In this document: positions 51,326 to 60,487 of the stretch, piece after piece | Layout: each line of letters opens with the position of its first letter | How positions within the stretch are numbered: position 1 is the stretch's first letter | From: Bacillota bacterium | GTDB lineage: Bacteria; Bacillota; Clostridia; DSM-8532 | Assembly: GCA_023443745.1 (NCBI GenBank) | Contig: JAEZTB010000042.1 | Coordinates: 434,001 to 498,000 of the forward strand | Length of the DNA: 64,000 nucleotides | Reading direction: 5' to 3' | The notes under the pieces: model-generated | Database searches by the model: none | Seen by the model: the letters and a program-made list of their open reading frames with translations, nothing else | Told to the model about the DNA's origin: nothing | Program-made: the position numbers and the translations under genes

Positions 51326-52480
51326 ATGACTCGTTATGGAATCGACCAAGTGGCTCGAAGTAATAAATATGATTTACTTTTCAAGGGAAGGCGTATCGGT
51401 CTCATCACAAACCCCACTGGGCTTGACAGCAGCTTTTGCTCTACCATCGATCTTATGCATGAAAGGTATGGTGTAACGGCTCTTTTTGCCCCCGAGCACG
51501 GTGTACGCGGAAATATCGGAGCCGGTGTTTTTGTGGAGGATACGGTCGATAATGCTACGGGCATTCCTGTTTACAGCCTTTACCGTAAGGGTTCCAAGCG
51601 CTTGACGAAGGAAATGCTGTCTCATGTGGATATCATCGTTTATGATATCCAGGATGTGGGCAGCCGATATTATACCTATTTATATACCATGCTTTATGCG
51701 ATGGAGAGCTGCGCCGAAGCCGGAATACCGTTTATTGTGCTGGATAGGCCAAATCCTCTTGGCGGCACAATCGTTGAGGGAAACATCGTACAGCCGGACT
51801 ATTTGTCCTTTGTAGGCGGGTATCCACTTTGTATGCGTTATGGGCTTACGGTTGGAGAATTTGCTGCAATGGCCAACGAAACTCTCGCCCTGGGGGCAAA
51901 GCTTAATGTTATCACATGCGACGGCTGGAAGCGCAGCATGCTCTGGACCGATACCCATCTTCCCTGGATAATGCCATCTCCCAACCTTCCGAGGTTTGAA
52001 TCGGCTCTTTTATACAGCGGCACCTGTCTTTTTGAGGGGACAAACCTTTCTGAAGGACGCGGGACGGCAGCGCCATTTGAAGTTATCGGGGCCCCTTATA
52101 TCAATGATCCGGCCGCGCTCGCTACTGCTATGAACAAAAAGAATTTACCAAGTGTACGTTTTCGTCCACTGTATTTTACACCCACCGCTTCTAAATACCA
52201 GGGAACCATGTGCGGCGGTGTGCAAATCCATATCATGGATGTACCTAGTATAGAACCCGTGCGTACGGCGCTTTCGCTTCTTTATGAGGTGCAATCCCGC
52301 TGGGCAGGAGATTTTGAATGGTGTACGCCTCTCCCACCTGCAACACGGCCTCACATCGAATTGCTCGGAGGTGACGGGCAGTTGACTTCACATACTCCAC
52401 TGGAAGTGCTTTTGGAGTCCTATCAGCGAGATGCGGAAGCCTTTGCAGCAAAAAAGCAGGCGTATCATTTATATGAATAA
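51326..52480 (+). CDS. namZ: Exo-beta-N-acetylmuramidase NamZ (DUF1343)
   Basis: A 384-residue DUF1343 protein (GH171), the family that removes MurNAc from the non-reducing end of peptidoglycan chains. Characteristic stretches: IGLITNPTGLDSS near residue 24, LFAPEHGVRG near 53, VYDIQDVGSRYYTY near 108, FIVLDRPNPLGG near 138 and GTNLSEGRGTAAPFEVIGAPYI near 235. Unlike Bacillus NamZ (YbbC), it has no signal peptide, so it should act inside the cell. AGGAGG precedes the ATG. It lies 12 bases from a GH3 gene, as in Bacillus. Confidence 0.92.
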   Translation: MTRYGIDQVARSNKYDLLFKGRRIGLITNPTGLDSSFCSTIDLMHERYGVTALFAPEHGVRGNIGAGVFVEDTVDNATGIPVYSLYRKGSKRLTKEMLSHVDIIVYDIQDVGSRYYTYLYTMLYAMESCAEAGIPFIVLDRPNPLGGTIVEGNIVQPDYLSFVGGYPLCMRYGLTVGEFAAMANETLALGAKLNVITCDGWKRSMLWTDTHLPWIMPSPNLPRFESALLYSGTCLFEGTNLSEGRGTAAPFEVIGAPYINDPAALATAMNKKNLPSVRFRPLYFTPTASKYQGTMCGGVQIHIMDVPSIEPVRTALSLLYEVQSRWAGDFEWCTPLPPATRPHIELLGGDGQLTSHTPLEVLLESYQRDAEAFAAKKQAYHLYE

Positions 52481-52492
52481 GGAGGTACCATT

Positions 52493-54031
52493 GTGACCAT
52501 TCGTGAAAAACTTGGACAGATGATTATGTTCGGATTTCCCGGTAAAGCTCCGGATGAAGAAGCACTTCGTCTGATACGCAAATATAAAGCCGGAAATATC
52601 ATTTTATTCTCTCATAATGTGGAGAGTATCAACCAGGTACGAAGTTTGTGCGAGATGCTCCAGAAGGAGGTACAGGCCGCGACCGGACATCCGGCATTTA
52701 TTGCCATGGATCAGGAAGGCGGCGTTGTCTCCCGTGTACCCGAGGACGCAACTAACTTTCCCTCAGCTATGGCAGTTGCATCTACAGGTTTGCCGCACAA
52801 TGCCTATATAGCCGGCCTTTACACCGCCAAAGAATTGTGTGATTTGGGTGTCAATTTTAATTTGGCACCCTCTATGGATCTGAACACAAATTCTGCAAAT
52901 CCCGTAATAGGAGTACGTTCATATGGCGATCGTCCTGAGGGCGCAACGCCTTATGCCCTTGAAATGATGCGTGGCCTGCGGGATGGCGGCGTATGCGCAT
53001 GTGTCAAACATTTTCCGGGACATGGTAATACATCTGTGGATAGTCACCTGGGTCTACCGTGTGTCGATAAGACAGAAGAAGATTTATTGGCCTGTGAGTT
53101 GATGCCTTTTGAGGCTGCAATACGTGAAGAGGTTCCCTGTGTGATGACGGCTCATATTCTTTTTCCACAAATCGAAAAAAGAAAATTGCCGGCTACAATG
53201 TCGTCTGTGATCTTGAAAGGGCTTTTGCGTGAGAAATTAGGGTTTAGGGGCATTATCGTATCGGATTGCCTTGAAATGGACGCCATAAAGGAATATTATG
53301 GAACCTCAGAGGGCTTTGTTAAGGCACTGTGCGCAGGGGTGAATCTTGGCTGCATTTCTCACTCGCCTTCCCTTGCCATAGAGGCACTTGAAAAAGCCGC
53401 TCAAGCAGTAGAAGACAATATTTTTATGATAGAAGACCTAGATGCAAGCCTGGAGATTATTCTGGAGAAAAAAAAGCAATACGCTTCCTTGAAGCCGCGC
53501 ACCTATCTTGCAGGAAGTCCCAACCACAAAGAAGCAGCACGTATCATCAGTGAAAAAAGCATTACACGCATCGGTCGCGAGGATATGATGCCCCGACCGG
53601 ATGAAAATACTTTTTTTACAGGTTGTCGTGCATACCGTGCAACCTTTGCCTCCAGTTCCCTAGACCAAAGCGAAAGCTTCCCTGAATATATGGCCAAGTG
53701 CTTTGGCGGACAGTTTAATATCACCCCTGTGAATCCGGAGAAAAAAGATATTTTGGAGATACTGGGCAGCACAAACCCTGGCCAGACGGTTGTTGTAGGT
53801 ACCTATAACGGCCATCTGAATCAAGGCCAGTTGGCGCTGGTAAATGCTCTTTGTGAAAATCAGCGCTGTGTGATTGCCGTGGCATTGCGTAATCCCTATG
53901 ACCTTCAAATGGTCGATAGGAGCGTATACAAGCTGGCGGCCTTCGAGTATACACCACTCGCTTTCACATCTGTGGAACGTATTCTATGTGGCGAACCCTG
54001 TGAAGGAAAGCTCAGTATTACAATGAAATGA
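52493..54031 (+). CDS. nagZ: Glycoside hydrolase family 3 beta-N-acetylglucosaminidase (NagZ)
   Basis: A 512-residue enzyme removing GlcNAc from GlcNAc-MurNAc fragments. The full catalytic loop KHFPGHGNTSVDSHLGLP is near residue 168 and the nucleophile is in IIVSDCLEMDAI near 260. FIAMDQEGGVVSRV is near 68. No signal peptide, so it is cytoplasmic. The GTG start is 7 bases from GGAGG. A C-terminal domain of about 170 residues is related to that of the minus-strand GH3. Confidence 0.92.
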   Translation: MTIREKLGQMIMFGFPGKAPDEEALRLIRKYKAGNIILFSHNVESINQVRSLCEMLQKEVQAATGHPAFIAMDQEGGVVSRVPEDATNFPSAMAVASTGLPHNAYIAGLYTAKELCDLGVNFNLAPSMDLNTNSANPVIGVRSYGDRPEGATPYALEMMRGLRDGGVCACVKHFPGHGNTSVDSHLGLPCVDKTEEDLLACELMPFEAAIREEVPCVMTAHILFPQIEKRKLPATMSSVILKGLLREKLGFRGIIVSDCLEMDAIKEYYGTSEGFVKALCAGVNLGCISHSPSLAIEALEKAAQAVEDNIFMIEDLDASLEIILEKKKQYASLKPRTYLAGSPNHKEAARIISEKSITRIGREDMMPRPDENTFFTGCRAYRATFASSSLDQSESFPEYMAKCFGGQFNITPVNPEKKDILEILGSTNPGQTVVVGTYNGHLNQGQLALVNALCENQRCVIAVALRNPYDLQMVDRSVYKLAAFEYTPLAFTSVERILCGEPCEGKLSITMK

Positions 54032-54040
54032 GGAATCGTA

Positions 54041-54970
54041 ATGAAGCAATATGTTATTGGGATTGACGGAGGAGGTACAAAGACAGAGCTCATAGCGGTA
54101 GCTATGGATGGCAATGAAATGTTTAGGATTAAGTCCGGCCCACTCAATGTCAATGGAACGTCGGAACAAAACATATTAGAAACGCTGACAGACCTTTTAT
54201 CCACTACCCGACAAAAAGCTGAAGGCGCATTTTTAGCAGCAGCCTGCATCGGAGCAGCGGGTATGAGTAATCCGAAGGCGGAAGAAACCTTGCGAAAAGC
54301 TTTTGTATCCACTAAATTCACTGCTCCCCTTCTCATTGTAGGTGATCATCAGGCAGCACTGGCAGGTGCGCTAGGTAGCTACGTAGGCATGCTTCTGATC
54401 GCAGGTACCGGATCGATCTGCTGCGGACGCAATGAATCCGGCTGCGAAGCCCGCACTGGCGGACAGGGGCACCTCATTGATGACGAAGGCAGCGGATACG
54501 CCATTGGCCGGGATATTCTGCGAGCTGTGGTGCGAGCCCAAGACGGAAGGCTGCAACCGACCATCCTGACCGAACTGGTATTTGACAAGCTTGGTATTAC
54601 AACGACACAAGAGCTGATCGCAAATATATACCGGACTGGACAAGGGAAGGAAGTCATAGCCGGTTTTTCGTCTCTTTTACCCAAAGCCCTTGCACATCAT
54701 GATGCCGCGGCCATAGCCATATGTAAAAAGGCTGCTTCGGAATTATTTGCATTAGTCATTCCGGTTGCCCATAAATTGGATTTGCTTAAGGGGAAGCTTG
54801 CTCTCTCCGGCAGCGTTTTGCTCAAGGATGAAGCAGTTCGTGAGGCGCTTTTAGAAGAGCTTGCCCATAAACTTCCTGAGCTTGAAACGGTTTTGCCCCT
54901 GGCAGATGCCGCAAGCGGCGCAGCTCTGCTTGCTCGTAATGATCTAAACGAGAAGGTGACAAGGAGATGA
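54041..54970 (+). CDS. BadF/BadG-family N-acetylglucosamine/MurNAc kinase
   Basis: A 309-residue kinase beginning YVIGIDGGGTKTELIAV (ATP phosphate motif) with LIAGTGSICCGR near residue 125 and GGQGHLIDDEGSGYAIGRDIL near 140, and a C-terminal helical domain. It is a second member of the family found at 41273-42181; the two differ clearly and may favour different sugars. It overlaps the SGNH gene by 4 bases. GAGGA precedes the ATG. Confidence 0.87.
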   Translation: MKQYVIGIDGGGTKTELIAVAMDGNEMFRIKSGPLNVNGTSEQNILETLTDLLSTTRQKAEGAFLAAACIGAAGMSNPKAEETLRKAFVSTKFTAPLLIVGDHQAALAGALGSYVGMLLIAGTGSICCGRNESGCEARTGGQGHLIDDEGSGYAIGRDILRAVVRAQDGRLQPTILTELVFDKLGITTTQELIANIYRTGQGKEVIAGFSSLLPKALAHHDAAAIAICKKAASELFALVIPVAHKLDLLKGKLALSGSVLLKDEAVREALLEELAHKLPELETVLPLADAASGAALLARNDLNEKVTRR

Positions 54971-56052
54971 AAATAGAAAAGCTGGATCAAAATATGGCCG
55001 TCAACATAAGCGCCAATGAAACGGGTATCCGCTGGTATACACCTCATCAGAAACCTTTTTCTTTATGCGGTTTTCCGTTTTATGAGGAAAATAAGAATTT
55101 TTACCGGCTTCCTCATTTCATTGAACCCTTGTTGGCCCAAGAGCGACCACAGCTACTGGAACTGATGCGACACACAGCAGGAGGTGCTCTCCGTTTTTGT
55201 ACCGACAGCCGGGAGATTCGTGTCCGGGTGCAACTGGAAGCGCCTGCTTATATGAGCCACATGACAACTGCGGGACAGTGCGGCTATGACTGTTATCTTC
55301 GTCAGCCGGGGCAAAAAGATTGGCTTTTTGCCGGTGTGACAAAGTATCCCATTCAAGCTCAGGCTTATGACTGCTGTGTTTTCTCACAGCCGAAAAAGCA
55401 AACGTGGGAGGTCTTGCTTTACTTCCCGCTTTATATCGGTGTCGAGAAAATTGAAATCGGGCTTTGTGAGGGGGCTTCTCTTGGAAAAGGTTCAGATTTT
55501 TCTCGAAAAGGAGCAGTGGGCTTCTACGGCACCTCCGTCACACAGGGAGGATGCGCGTCCCGACCGGGTATGTCTTACCCGGCGATTTTAGGCCGGCTGC
55601 TCGACTGTGAAGTATATAACTGGGGATTCTCTGGCAATGGCATGGCTAATGCTTTTTTAGGGCCAATCTTTACATCGCTTGCAGAACTTCGGCTTTTAGC
55701 AGTGGATATTGAAGACAATGCTGGACCGGCAAACCTCCTGGAACAAAACTTGCCGGCATTCCTGGACGCAGTGCGCACAACCGCACCGCAGCTTCCTGTT
55801 CTGGTGATTTCGGGAACCTCCCAGCCCCGTGAAAATTGGGATATGACATTTAGGCAAAAAAAGAGTCAATGGTGCGAATTTCAGCGAATTGAGGTTCTGG
55901 GCCGCCAGGAGCGGGGCGATAACCATATATACTTTTTTGACGGCCATCTGCTTCCTATGGATGATGCAACAGTAGATGGCGTACATTTGACCGACCTAGG
56001 CTTTTCCAGAACCGCCGATGCTCTCTTCCCTATCTTACAGCAAATTATGTAA
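54967..56052 (+). CDS. SGNH/GDSL hydrolase with N-terminal beta domain
   Basis: A 361-residue esterase-like protein. An N-terminal beta sandwich (about 15-165) is followed by an SGNH domain with block I VGFYGTSVTQGGC (nucleophile Ser near 190), block II NWGFSGNGM, block III VDIEDNAGP and block V VDGVHLTDLGF (Asp/His). No signal peptide. The ATG at 54967 overlaps the kinase stop and abuts a GGAG; a better spaced AAGGTG lies 8 bases upstream. It may remove O-acyl groups from imported peptidoglycan sugars; no direct evidence. Confidence 0.82.
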   Translation: MKIEKLDQNMAVNISANETGIRWYTPHQKPFSLCGFPFYEENKNFYRLPHFIEPLLAQERPQLLELMRHTAGGALRFCTDSREIRVRVQLEAPAYMSHMTTAGQCGYDCYLRQPGQKDWLFAGVTKYPIQAQAYDCCVFSQPKKQTWEVLLYFPLYIGVEKIEIGLCEGASLGKGSDFSRKGAVGFYGTSVTQGGCASRPGMSYPAILGRLLDCEVYNWGFSGNGMANAFLGPIFTSLAELRLLAVDIEDNAGPANLLEQNLPAFLDAVRTTAPQLPVLVISGTSQPRENWDMTFRQKKSQWCEFQRIEVLGRQERGDNHIYFFDGHLLPMDDATVDGVHLTDLGFSRTADALFPILQQIM

Positions 56053-56118
56053 TATAAAGTAAAAACCGGTTACATCGTAGGCTGCGGTGCCTGCGGCAAC
56101 GCACAACAAGCCTCGACC

Positions 56119-56152
56119 CAAAGAAAAAGATGGCATGTAAAACGCCATCTTT
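56119..56152 (-). terminator. Terminator after the FtsX-type permease gene
   Basis: AAAGATGGC/GCCATCTTT (56126-56134 with 56144-56152) with TTTTCTTT following on the minus strand. Confidence 0.7.
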
Positions 56153-56204
56153 AAAAAAGGGATTTTCATATGGAAACTTTATGTATTTGCATAATAACAA
56201 TTTT

Positions 56205-57593
56205 CTAATCCTGTCTTAATGCCTTCATTACACTGAGCTTCATAGCCCTTCGTGAGGGCAGAAGACCCGCAATAAGGCTCGCAATAGGTGAGAAAATGAA
56301 AGCCGCTAGGGCCAGCCAAAGGGGAATATAGGATGAACCCAGCTGCTTTTCCCCCTCAGGCGTCCAGATCACGGAACTTCCTAAGTTGACATTGAACTTG
56401 TTGAGCAGAAAAGAGAGCAGAAAGCTTAAGGCTACTCCCATCAATCCGCCGAATACGCCGATCCACCAGGCTTCCAGCATAAAGAGCCGCTGTATATCCC
56501 GGAGCCTTGCTCCTATAACCTTGATAACGCCTATCTCCCGGGTACGTTCATAAATGGACATATACATAGTATTGGCAATACTGATGGCCGCAATGACAAA
56601 AGCCATGATACCGATACCCAGCAGAATCTGACGAAGACCCGCTGACTGCTTCTTCATATCTTCAAGCATCTGGATTGGACTATAGCACTCATAGCCCATC
56701 TCCTTTATCTCTTCCATTATGCTTACAACGACATCAATATTCTTAGCTTTGACAATGACACGGTTATACCCGGTTTGGGTAGATGAGCCTCCTCGGGAGG
56801 CGATCATCATACCTCCGCCGAAGTACACACCGCCGCCACCGGAACCGCCGCCGTTTTGCTTATTATATTTTTCTATTTCCTTTTGATACTGCTTGACTGT
56901 CTCAAAAGGCATGATGATGGACCAGTCATATTCTGAGCCGCTTTGACCTGTAACGCCTACAACCTCTACCTTGACAGGCTTTACTTTAACCTTAGGTTGC
57001 TCCATACCGGGTCTTGGTTTTTCACCGTAATTCATATCCCAGCTGATGGTGGTCTTCTCCTTAGTAAGATCAAAATCAGGCGGGGCCGGTTCCCATCGGA
57101 AGGATTTAGGATTGTAGAAATTCTGGGCTACATAACCGCCAACAACCATATGATTGGTATCCCCTTCTTCCAAGGGCCGCCCTGATTTAACGGGAATATC
57201 AAGCAGTCGGAACATCTCAGATTTTATACCCAGGATATTAGCATGGCTGATATACTTTCCAGCCATCATTTTAACATTGATATTTAAGATCGGAGTTGCA
57301 CCCTGTACCCCTTCTATCTTTTCAAACTTAGCGATCATATTATCATCAAGGGCAGGTATATCTTTACCATCCGGTGTTTTCCCGCCTTGATTATAATTAT
57401 AAACCTGAACCTGCATGATATTGCCCATCTGATTCAATTGCTCCATAAAATTACGATTCATGGCAATACCCAGGGAAAGCATGATGACAATGGCACAGGT
57501 ACCAATCATAACACCAAGAATGGTGAGAAAGGATCGAAGCTTGTGCCGCCAGAGATTTTTAATGCTTAAAAGGAGCGTGTCAATAAGCTTCAT
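56205..57593 (-). CDS. MacB/FtsX-type ABC transporter permease
   Basis: A 462-residue permease with one N-terminal helix (about 20-42), a large extracellular MacB-like domain (45-330) and three C-terminal helices. Ends of the family pattern are visible: IAAISIANTMYMSIYERTREIGVIKVIGARLRDIQRLFMLEAWWIG. A glycine-rich insert (GGGSGGGGVYFGGGMMI, about 247-263) is unusual. Its ATG shares one base with the stop of the upstream CARDB-like gene. With the ATPase at 59694 it forms a mechanotransmission-type system rather than a classical pump. Confidence 0.9.
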   Translation of the reverse strand: MKLIDTLLLSIKNLWRHKLRSFLTILGVMIGTCAIVIMLSLGIAMNRNFMEQLNQMGNIMQVQVYNYNQGGKTPDGKDIPALDDNMIAKFEKIEGVQGATPILNINVKMMAGKYISHANILGIKSEMFRLLDIPVKSGRPLEEGDTNHMVVGGYVAQNFYNPKSFRWEPAPPDFDLTKEKTTISWDMNYGEKPRPGMEQPKVKVKPVKVEVVGVTGQSGSEYDWSIIMPFETVKQYQKEIEKYNKQNGGGSGGGGVYFGGGMMIASRGGSSTQTGYNRVIVKAKNIDVVVSIMEEIKEMGYECYSPIQMLEDMKKQSAGLRQILLGIGIMAFVIAAISIANTMYMSIYERTREIGVIKVIGARLRDIQRLFMLEAWWIGVFGGLMGVALSFLLSFLLNKFNVNLGSSVIWTPEGEKQLGSSYIPLWLALAAFIFSPIASLIAGLLPSRRAMKLSVMKALRQD

Positions 57594-59716
57594 CAGAAAT
57601 CAGACTCCTTGCTTTTTTTGCGCTTACGTACCACCAGAACGACAGCAACGATCACGCCGACGACAACAACTCCAAGGATTACATAGAACCAGACGCTCCC
57701 AAAGAAGCCCTTGTTCTGGGGCTCTTCTGTTCCGGGCATCGGCTTGCCGTCAACCGGAATCTCACCCTCTGGCGGCATCTGCATTTCCATAACGTTCATG
57801 GAGATCTCTTTTACGAGCTCCTGCTTTTCACCGCTGGCATTCTCATATTGGAAAACAATCTTTCCGTTAGCCTGACCTACCATCATTGGGACGAGATTGA
57901 TTTCAAAATATTCTGTTCTGCCCGATTCAAAATTACCGAAATAGTTGCTCTTGGGCTGGGCCTCGAAATCGCCCTCCACGTTGAGCTTCACATTGTAAAT
58001 ATCGGTTTTGCCCATATTATACATTTCAAAGCCTATAAAGACAGGCTGCCCCATAAAGGTCTCGGGGGGTAATGAGAACTCAGAAACCTCAAATCTTGAG
58101 GGCTGGTATACAGGAATCCCGATGAGTTCTTCGCCCTTGTAAGGATTTCCCTCGCTGTCCTCGTATTCAAAGGAGATCGTTACCGTATAGGTTTTGGACT
58201 TGGCGTCCGGAATGGTATAGAGCGTCAGCGTCCAGTCGGTGGTTCCCTTGGGAGCTATCTCATCGATAAAGAAGGTATTGCTGCTATCCACAGGGGAAAA
58301 CACATTGCCTGTTTTATCGGAACCCTCTTGCACTATAAAATTGCCCTTGATATTCTTCACTGTTTTTGACGCGTGGGTATTAAGGAATTCCATATTAAGA
58401 ACAAAGTTCTCCCCCGCCTTAACCAGGGTCGGCTCGGAAGAATAGCTTTTTACAATAATCTTGGGGACATTCTTTCCCGCCTCCGGCTTTCCGTCCGAGG
58501 TGGAATCGATAAATACCGAGATTGCCTGGGCAATGGAGGTTTTGTCCTCGCCCTCCCCTGACTCAACCTTTATGGTGATGGGAACACTGCCTCTGGCAGC
58601 ATCGGGCTGGGGCTGGTACTTAAAGACCATGGTCTTGGTCTCGCCCTTTTGAAGGTTCGGAATGATGAACAGGTTCTGAGATACAGGCATCAGGCCTGCT
58701 CCAACCTCCGCCGACACCTTGACCTGCTTGGTGGCATAGTCACCGCTGTTTTTTACCTTGACAGTGACATCAAAGCTTTCCCCCGGCTTCACCGATGTTT
58801 TCGAAGGCTTGATTTCAAGAACTTCAAGCACGGACGTCCCGGCTTCCGTTCCGGCTACGGGAATCCAGACCTCCTGGGTCGTTTCTTTGATCGCTCCGCC
58901 CTTTTCATCTAAATACTCTATCTTTAATTTGAGAGGATAGCTGCCACTTTTCAAGGAAGAGGCCGCTTTAATGGTATAGGTCATTTCATAGGCTTCATTC
59001 CCGTATATTGCTGAAAAATCATAGCGTCCGTTTCCGGAGGATATCATAAAGTTCTTGTTGGGCTCTTCTGGCAGCGAGACCTTGACATCCTTGGCTGAAA
59101 AAGAACCTTCATTGCGAATGGTCAACGGGAGTTCAAAAGTACCTCCCGAAACGCCGGACACACTTTTACCCTCAGATATATTAATTTTCAAGTCAGCATC
59201 TCTTTTAGAATTGGCGACTTTAATATCAACTTTATAGGTATCATTCTTTCCCGCAGTATTCCAAGAGTTATCATATTGCAGATTAAAGGTATACGAATAG
59301 ATCCCTTCAACCGCAAATTTATCAACCTCAACAGAAATAGTGGCACTGACGGTCGCGCCCTTGGCAATTCTATCAATGGGCGTAACCGGTGTCATCTTGC
59401 TTGATATAAAGGGTGACTCCTTGCTGTAATTAGGCGGTAGAAAAACAATATTTCTGGCATCCGCCGTCTTGCTGGTATTTGTTATGTCAATATGTATCGT
59501 ATCTACTTTTCCGGCTTCCACCACATTGTAGCCTGTTAAAGCAACCTTGAGATTCGGCTTAAATATTGAAGTATCTACCTCTCCTCCACCACCATCATCG
59601 CCGGTGGCCGCATGCACCTCCAGCCCCATTCCTGTCATCGATAAGACGGTGGTAAACAGAAAAACAGCCAAAACAAACCAAGCTCCTGTCCTTTTAAGCA
59701 TCCATTTTTTCATCAT
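57593..59716 (-). CDS. Extracellular multi-Ig CARDB-like protein with C-terminal membrane anchor
   Basis: A 707-residue surface protein. A signal peptide (about 1-36) is followed by a short acidic stretch, then four or five Ig-like repeats of CARDB/COG1361 type (AGENFVLNMEFLNTHASKTVKNIKG, PGESFDVTVKVKNSGDYATKQVKV and similar), and a C-terminal helix (VWFYVILGVVVVGVIVAVVLVV) with basic tail KRKKSKESDF. No catalytic motif. The start is the ATG at 59716 (AAGGGA 5 bases upstream), overlapping the ATPase gene. It likely works with the ATPase and permease as an accessory or substrate-contact protein. Confidence 0.85.
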   Translation of the reverse strand: MMKKWMLKRTGAWFVLAVFLFTTVLSMTGMGLEVHAATGDDGGGGEVDTSIFKPNLKVALTGYNVVEAGKVDTIHIDITNTSKTADARNIVFLPPNYSKESPFISSKMTPVTPIDRIAKGATVSATISVEVDKFAVEGIYSYTFNLQYDNSWNTAGKNDTYKVDIKVANSKRDADLKINISEGKSVSGVSGGTFELPLTIRNEGSFSAKDVKVSLPEEPNKNFMISSGNGRYDFSAIYGNEAYEMTYTIKAASSLKSGSYPLKLKIEYLDEKGGAIKETTQEVWIPVAGTEAGTSVLEVLEIKPSKTSVKPGESFDVTVKVKNSGDYATKQVKVSAEVGAGLMPVSQNLFIIPNLQKGETKTMVFKYQPQPDAARGSVPITIKVESGEGEDKTSIAQAISVFIDSTSDGKPEAGKNVPKIIVKSYSSEPTLVKAGENFVLNMEFLNTHASKTVKNIKGNFIVQEGSDKTGNVFSPVDSSNTFFIDEIAPKGTTDWTLTLYTIPDAKSKTYTVTISFEYEDSEGNPYKGEELIGIPVYQPSRFEVSEFSLPPETFMGQPVFIGFEMYNMGKTDIYNVKLNVEGDFEAQPKSNYFGNFESGRTEYFEINLVPMMVGQANGKIVFQYENASGEKQELVKEISMNVMEMQMPPEGEIPVDGKPMPGTEEPQNKGFFGSVWFYVILGVVVVGVIVAVVLVVRKRKKSKESDF

Positions 59717-60410
59717 GCAAATCCCTTCCATTCTCAATCTTTTCTATCTTTCCATCGCGGATCATGATATTGCGCGATGCATAAGCGGATATTTCCGGGT
59801 TATGGGTAACAATGACCAGTGTCTGATTAGAACTTTTCGCCATGGAGGTCATTAATTCCATCATTTCATAGGTTGTGACCGTATCGAGGTTACCGGTGGG
59901 CTCGTCGGCAAAGACCACCTTGGGATTGTTGGAAAAGGCACGAGCGATGCTCACGCGCTGTTGTTGACCTCCGCTCATCTCGGACGGCTTGTGCTTCATA
60001 CGGTCCTTAAGCCCCACCGCCTCTAAAAGCTCCTTTGCCTTCTTAACCCGCTTTCCTCTAGGGATGCCGCAGAAGGTCAGGGGCATAGCCACATTTTCAA
60101 GGGCGGTCAGCGTGGGAATAAGATAATAGCTTTGGAATATAAAGCCGATGTGGCGCTGCCTGAAAATCGCCAGCTGATTTTCGCTCATTGTATCAATTCT
60201 GGTTTTACCTATAATAATAGACCCTTTTGACGGCTTATCAAGGCCCGCCATAAGATGGAGCAGGGTTGACTTTCCGGAACCGGACGGCCCCTGGAGGCAG
60301 CAGATCTCGCCTTCGTCTATGGTCATACTAACGCCATTGAGGGCCATAATCCTTTCCTGGCCCATTCGATAGCCACGGTAAACATTATCAAGTGTTATAA
60401 TAGTGGACAT
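59694..60410 (-). CDS. MacB/LolD-type ABC transporter ATPase
   Basis: A 238-residue ATPase with Walker A GPSGSGKSTLLH near residue 40, signature EMSGGQQQRVSIARA near 145, Walker B VVFADEPTGNLD near 165 and His switch VTHNPE. It drives the FtsX-type permease two genes on. Its end overlaps the start of the CARDB-like gene by 23 bases. The GGGGAG site is 13 bases from the ATG, rather far. Confidence 0.93.
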   Translation of the reverse strand: MSTIITLDNVYRGYRMGQERIMALNGVSMTIDEGEICCLQGPSGSGKSTLLHLMAGLDKPSKGSIIIGKTRIDTMSENQLAIFRQRHIGFIFQSYYLIPTLTALENVAMPLTFCGIPRGKRVKKAKELLEAVGLKDRMKHKPSEMSGGQQQRVSIARAFSNNPKVVFADEPTGNLDTVTTYEMMELMTSMAKSSNQTLVIVTHNPEISAYASRNIMIRDGKIEKIENGRDLHDEKMDA

Positions 60411-60487
60411 TAGGATTTATCATCTCCCCTTCGCTATACATGTGCAAGCCTATTCTATCAATTTATATGAATACCTTCTACTCTCTA

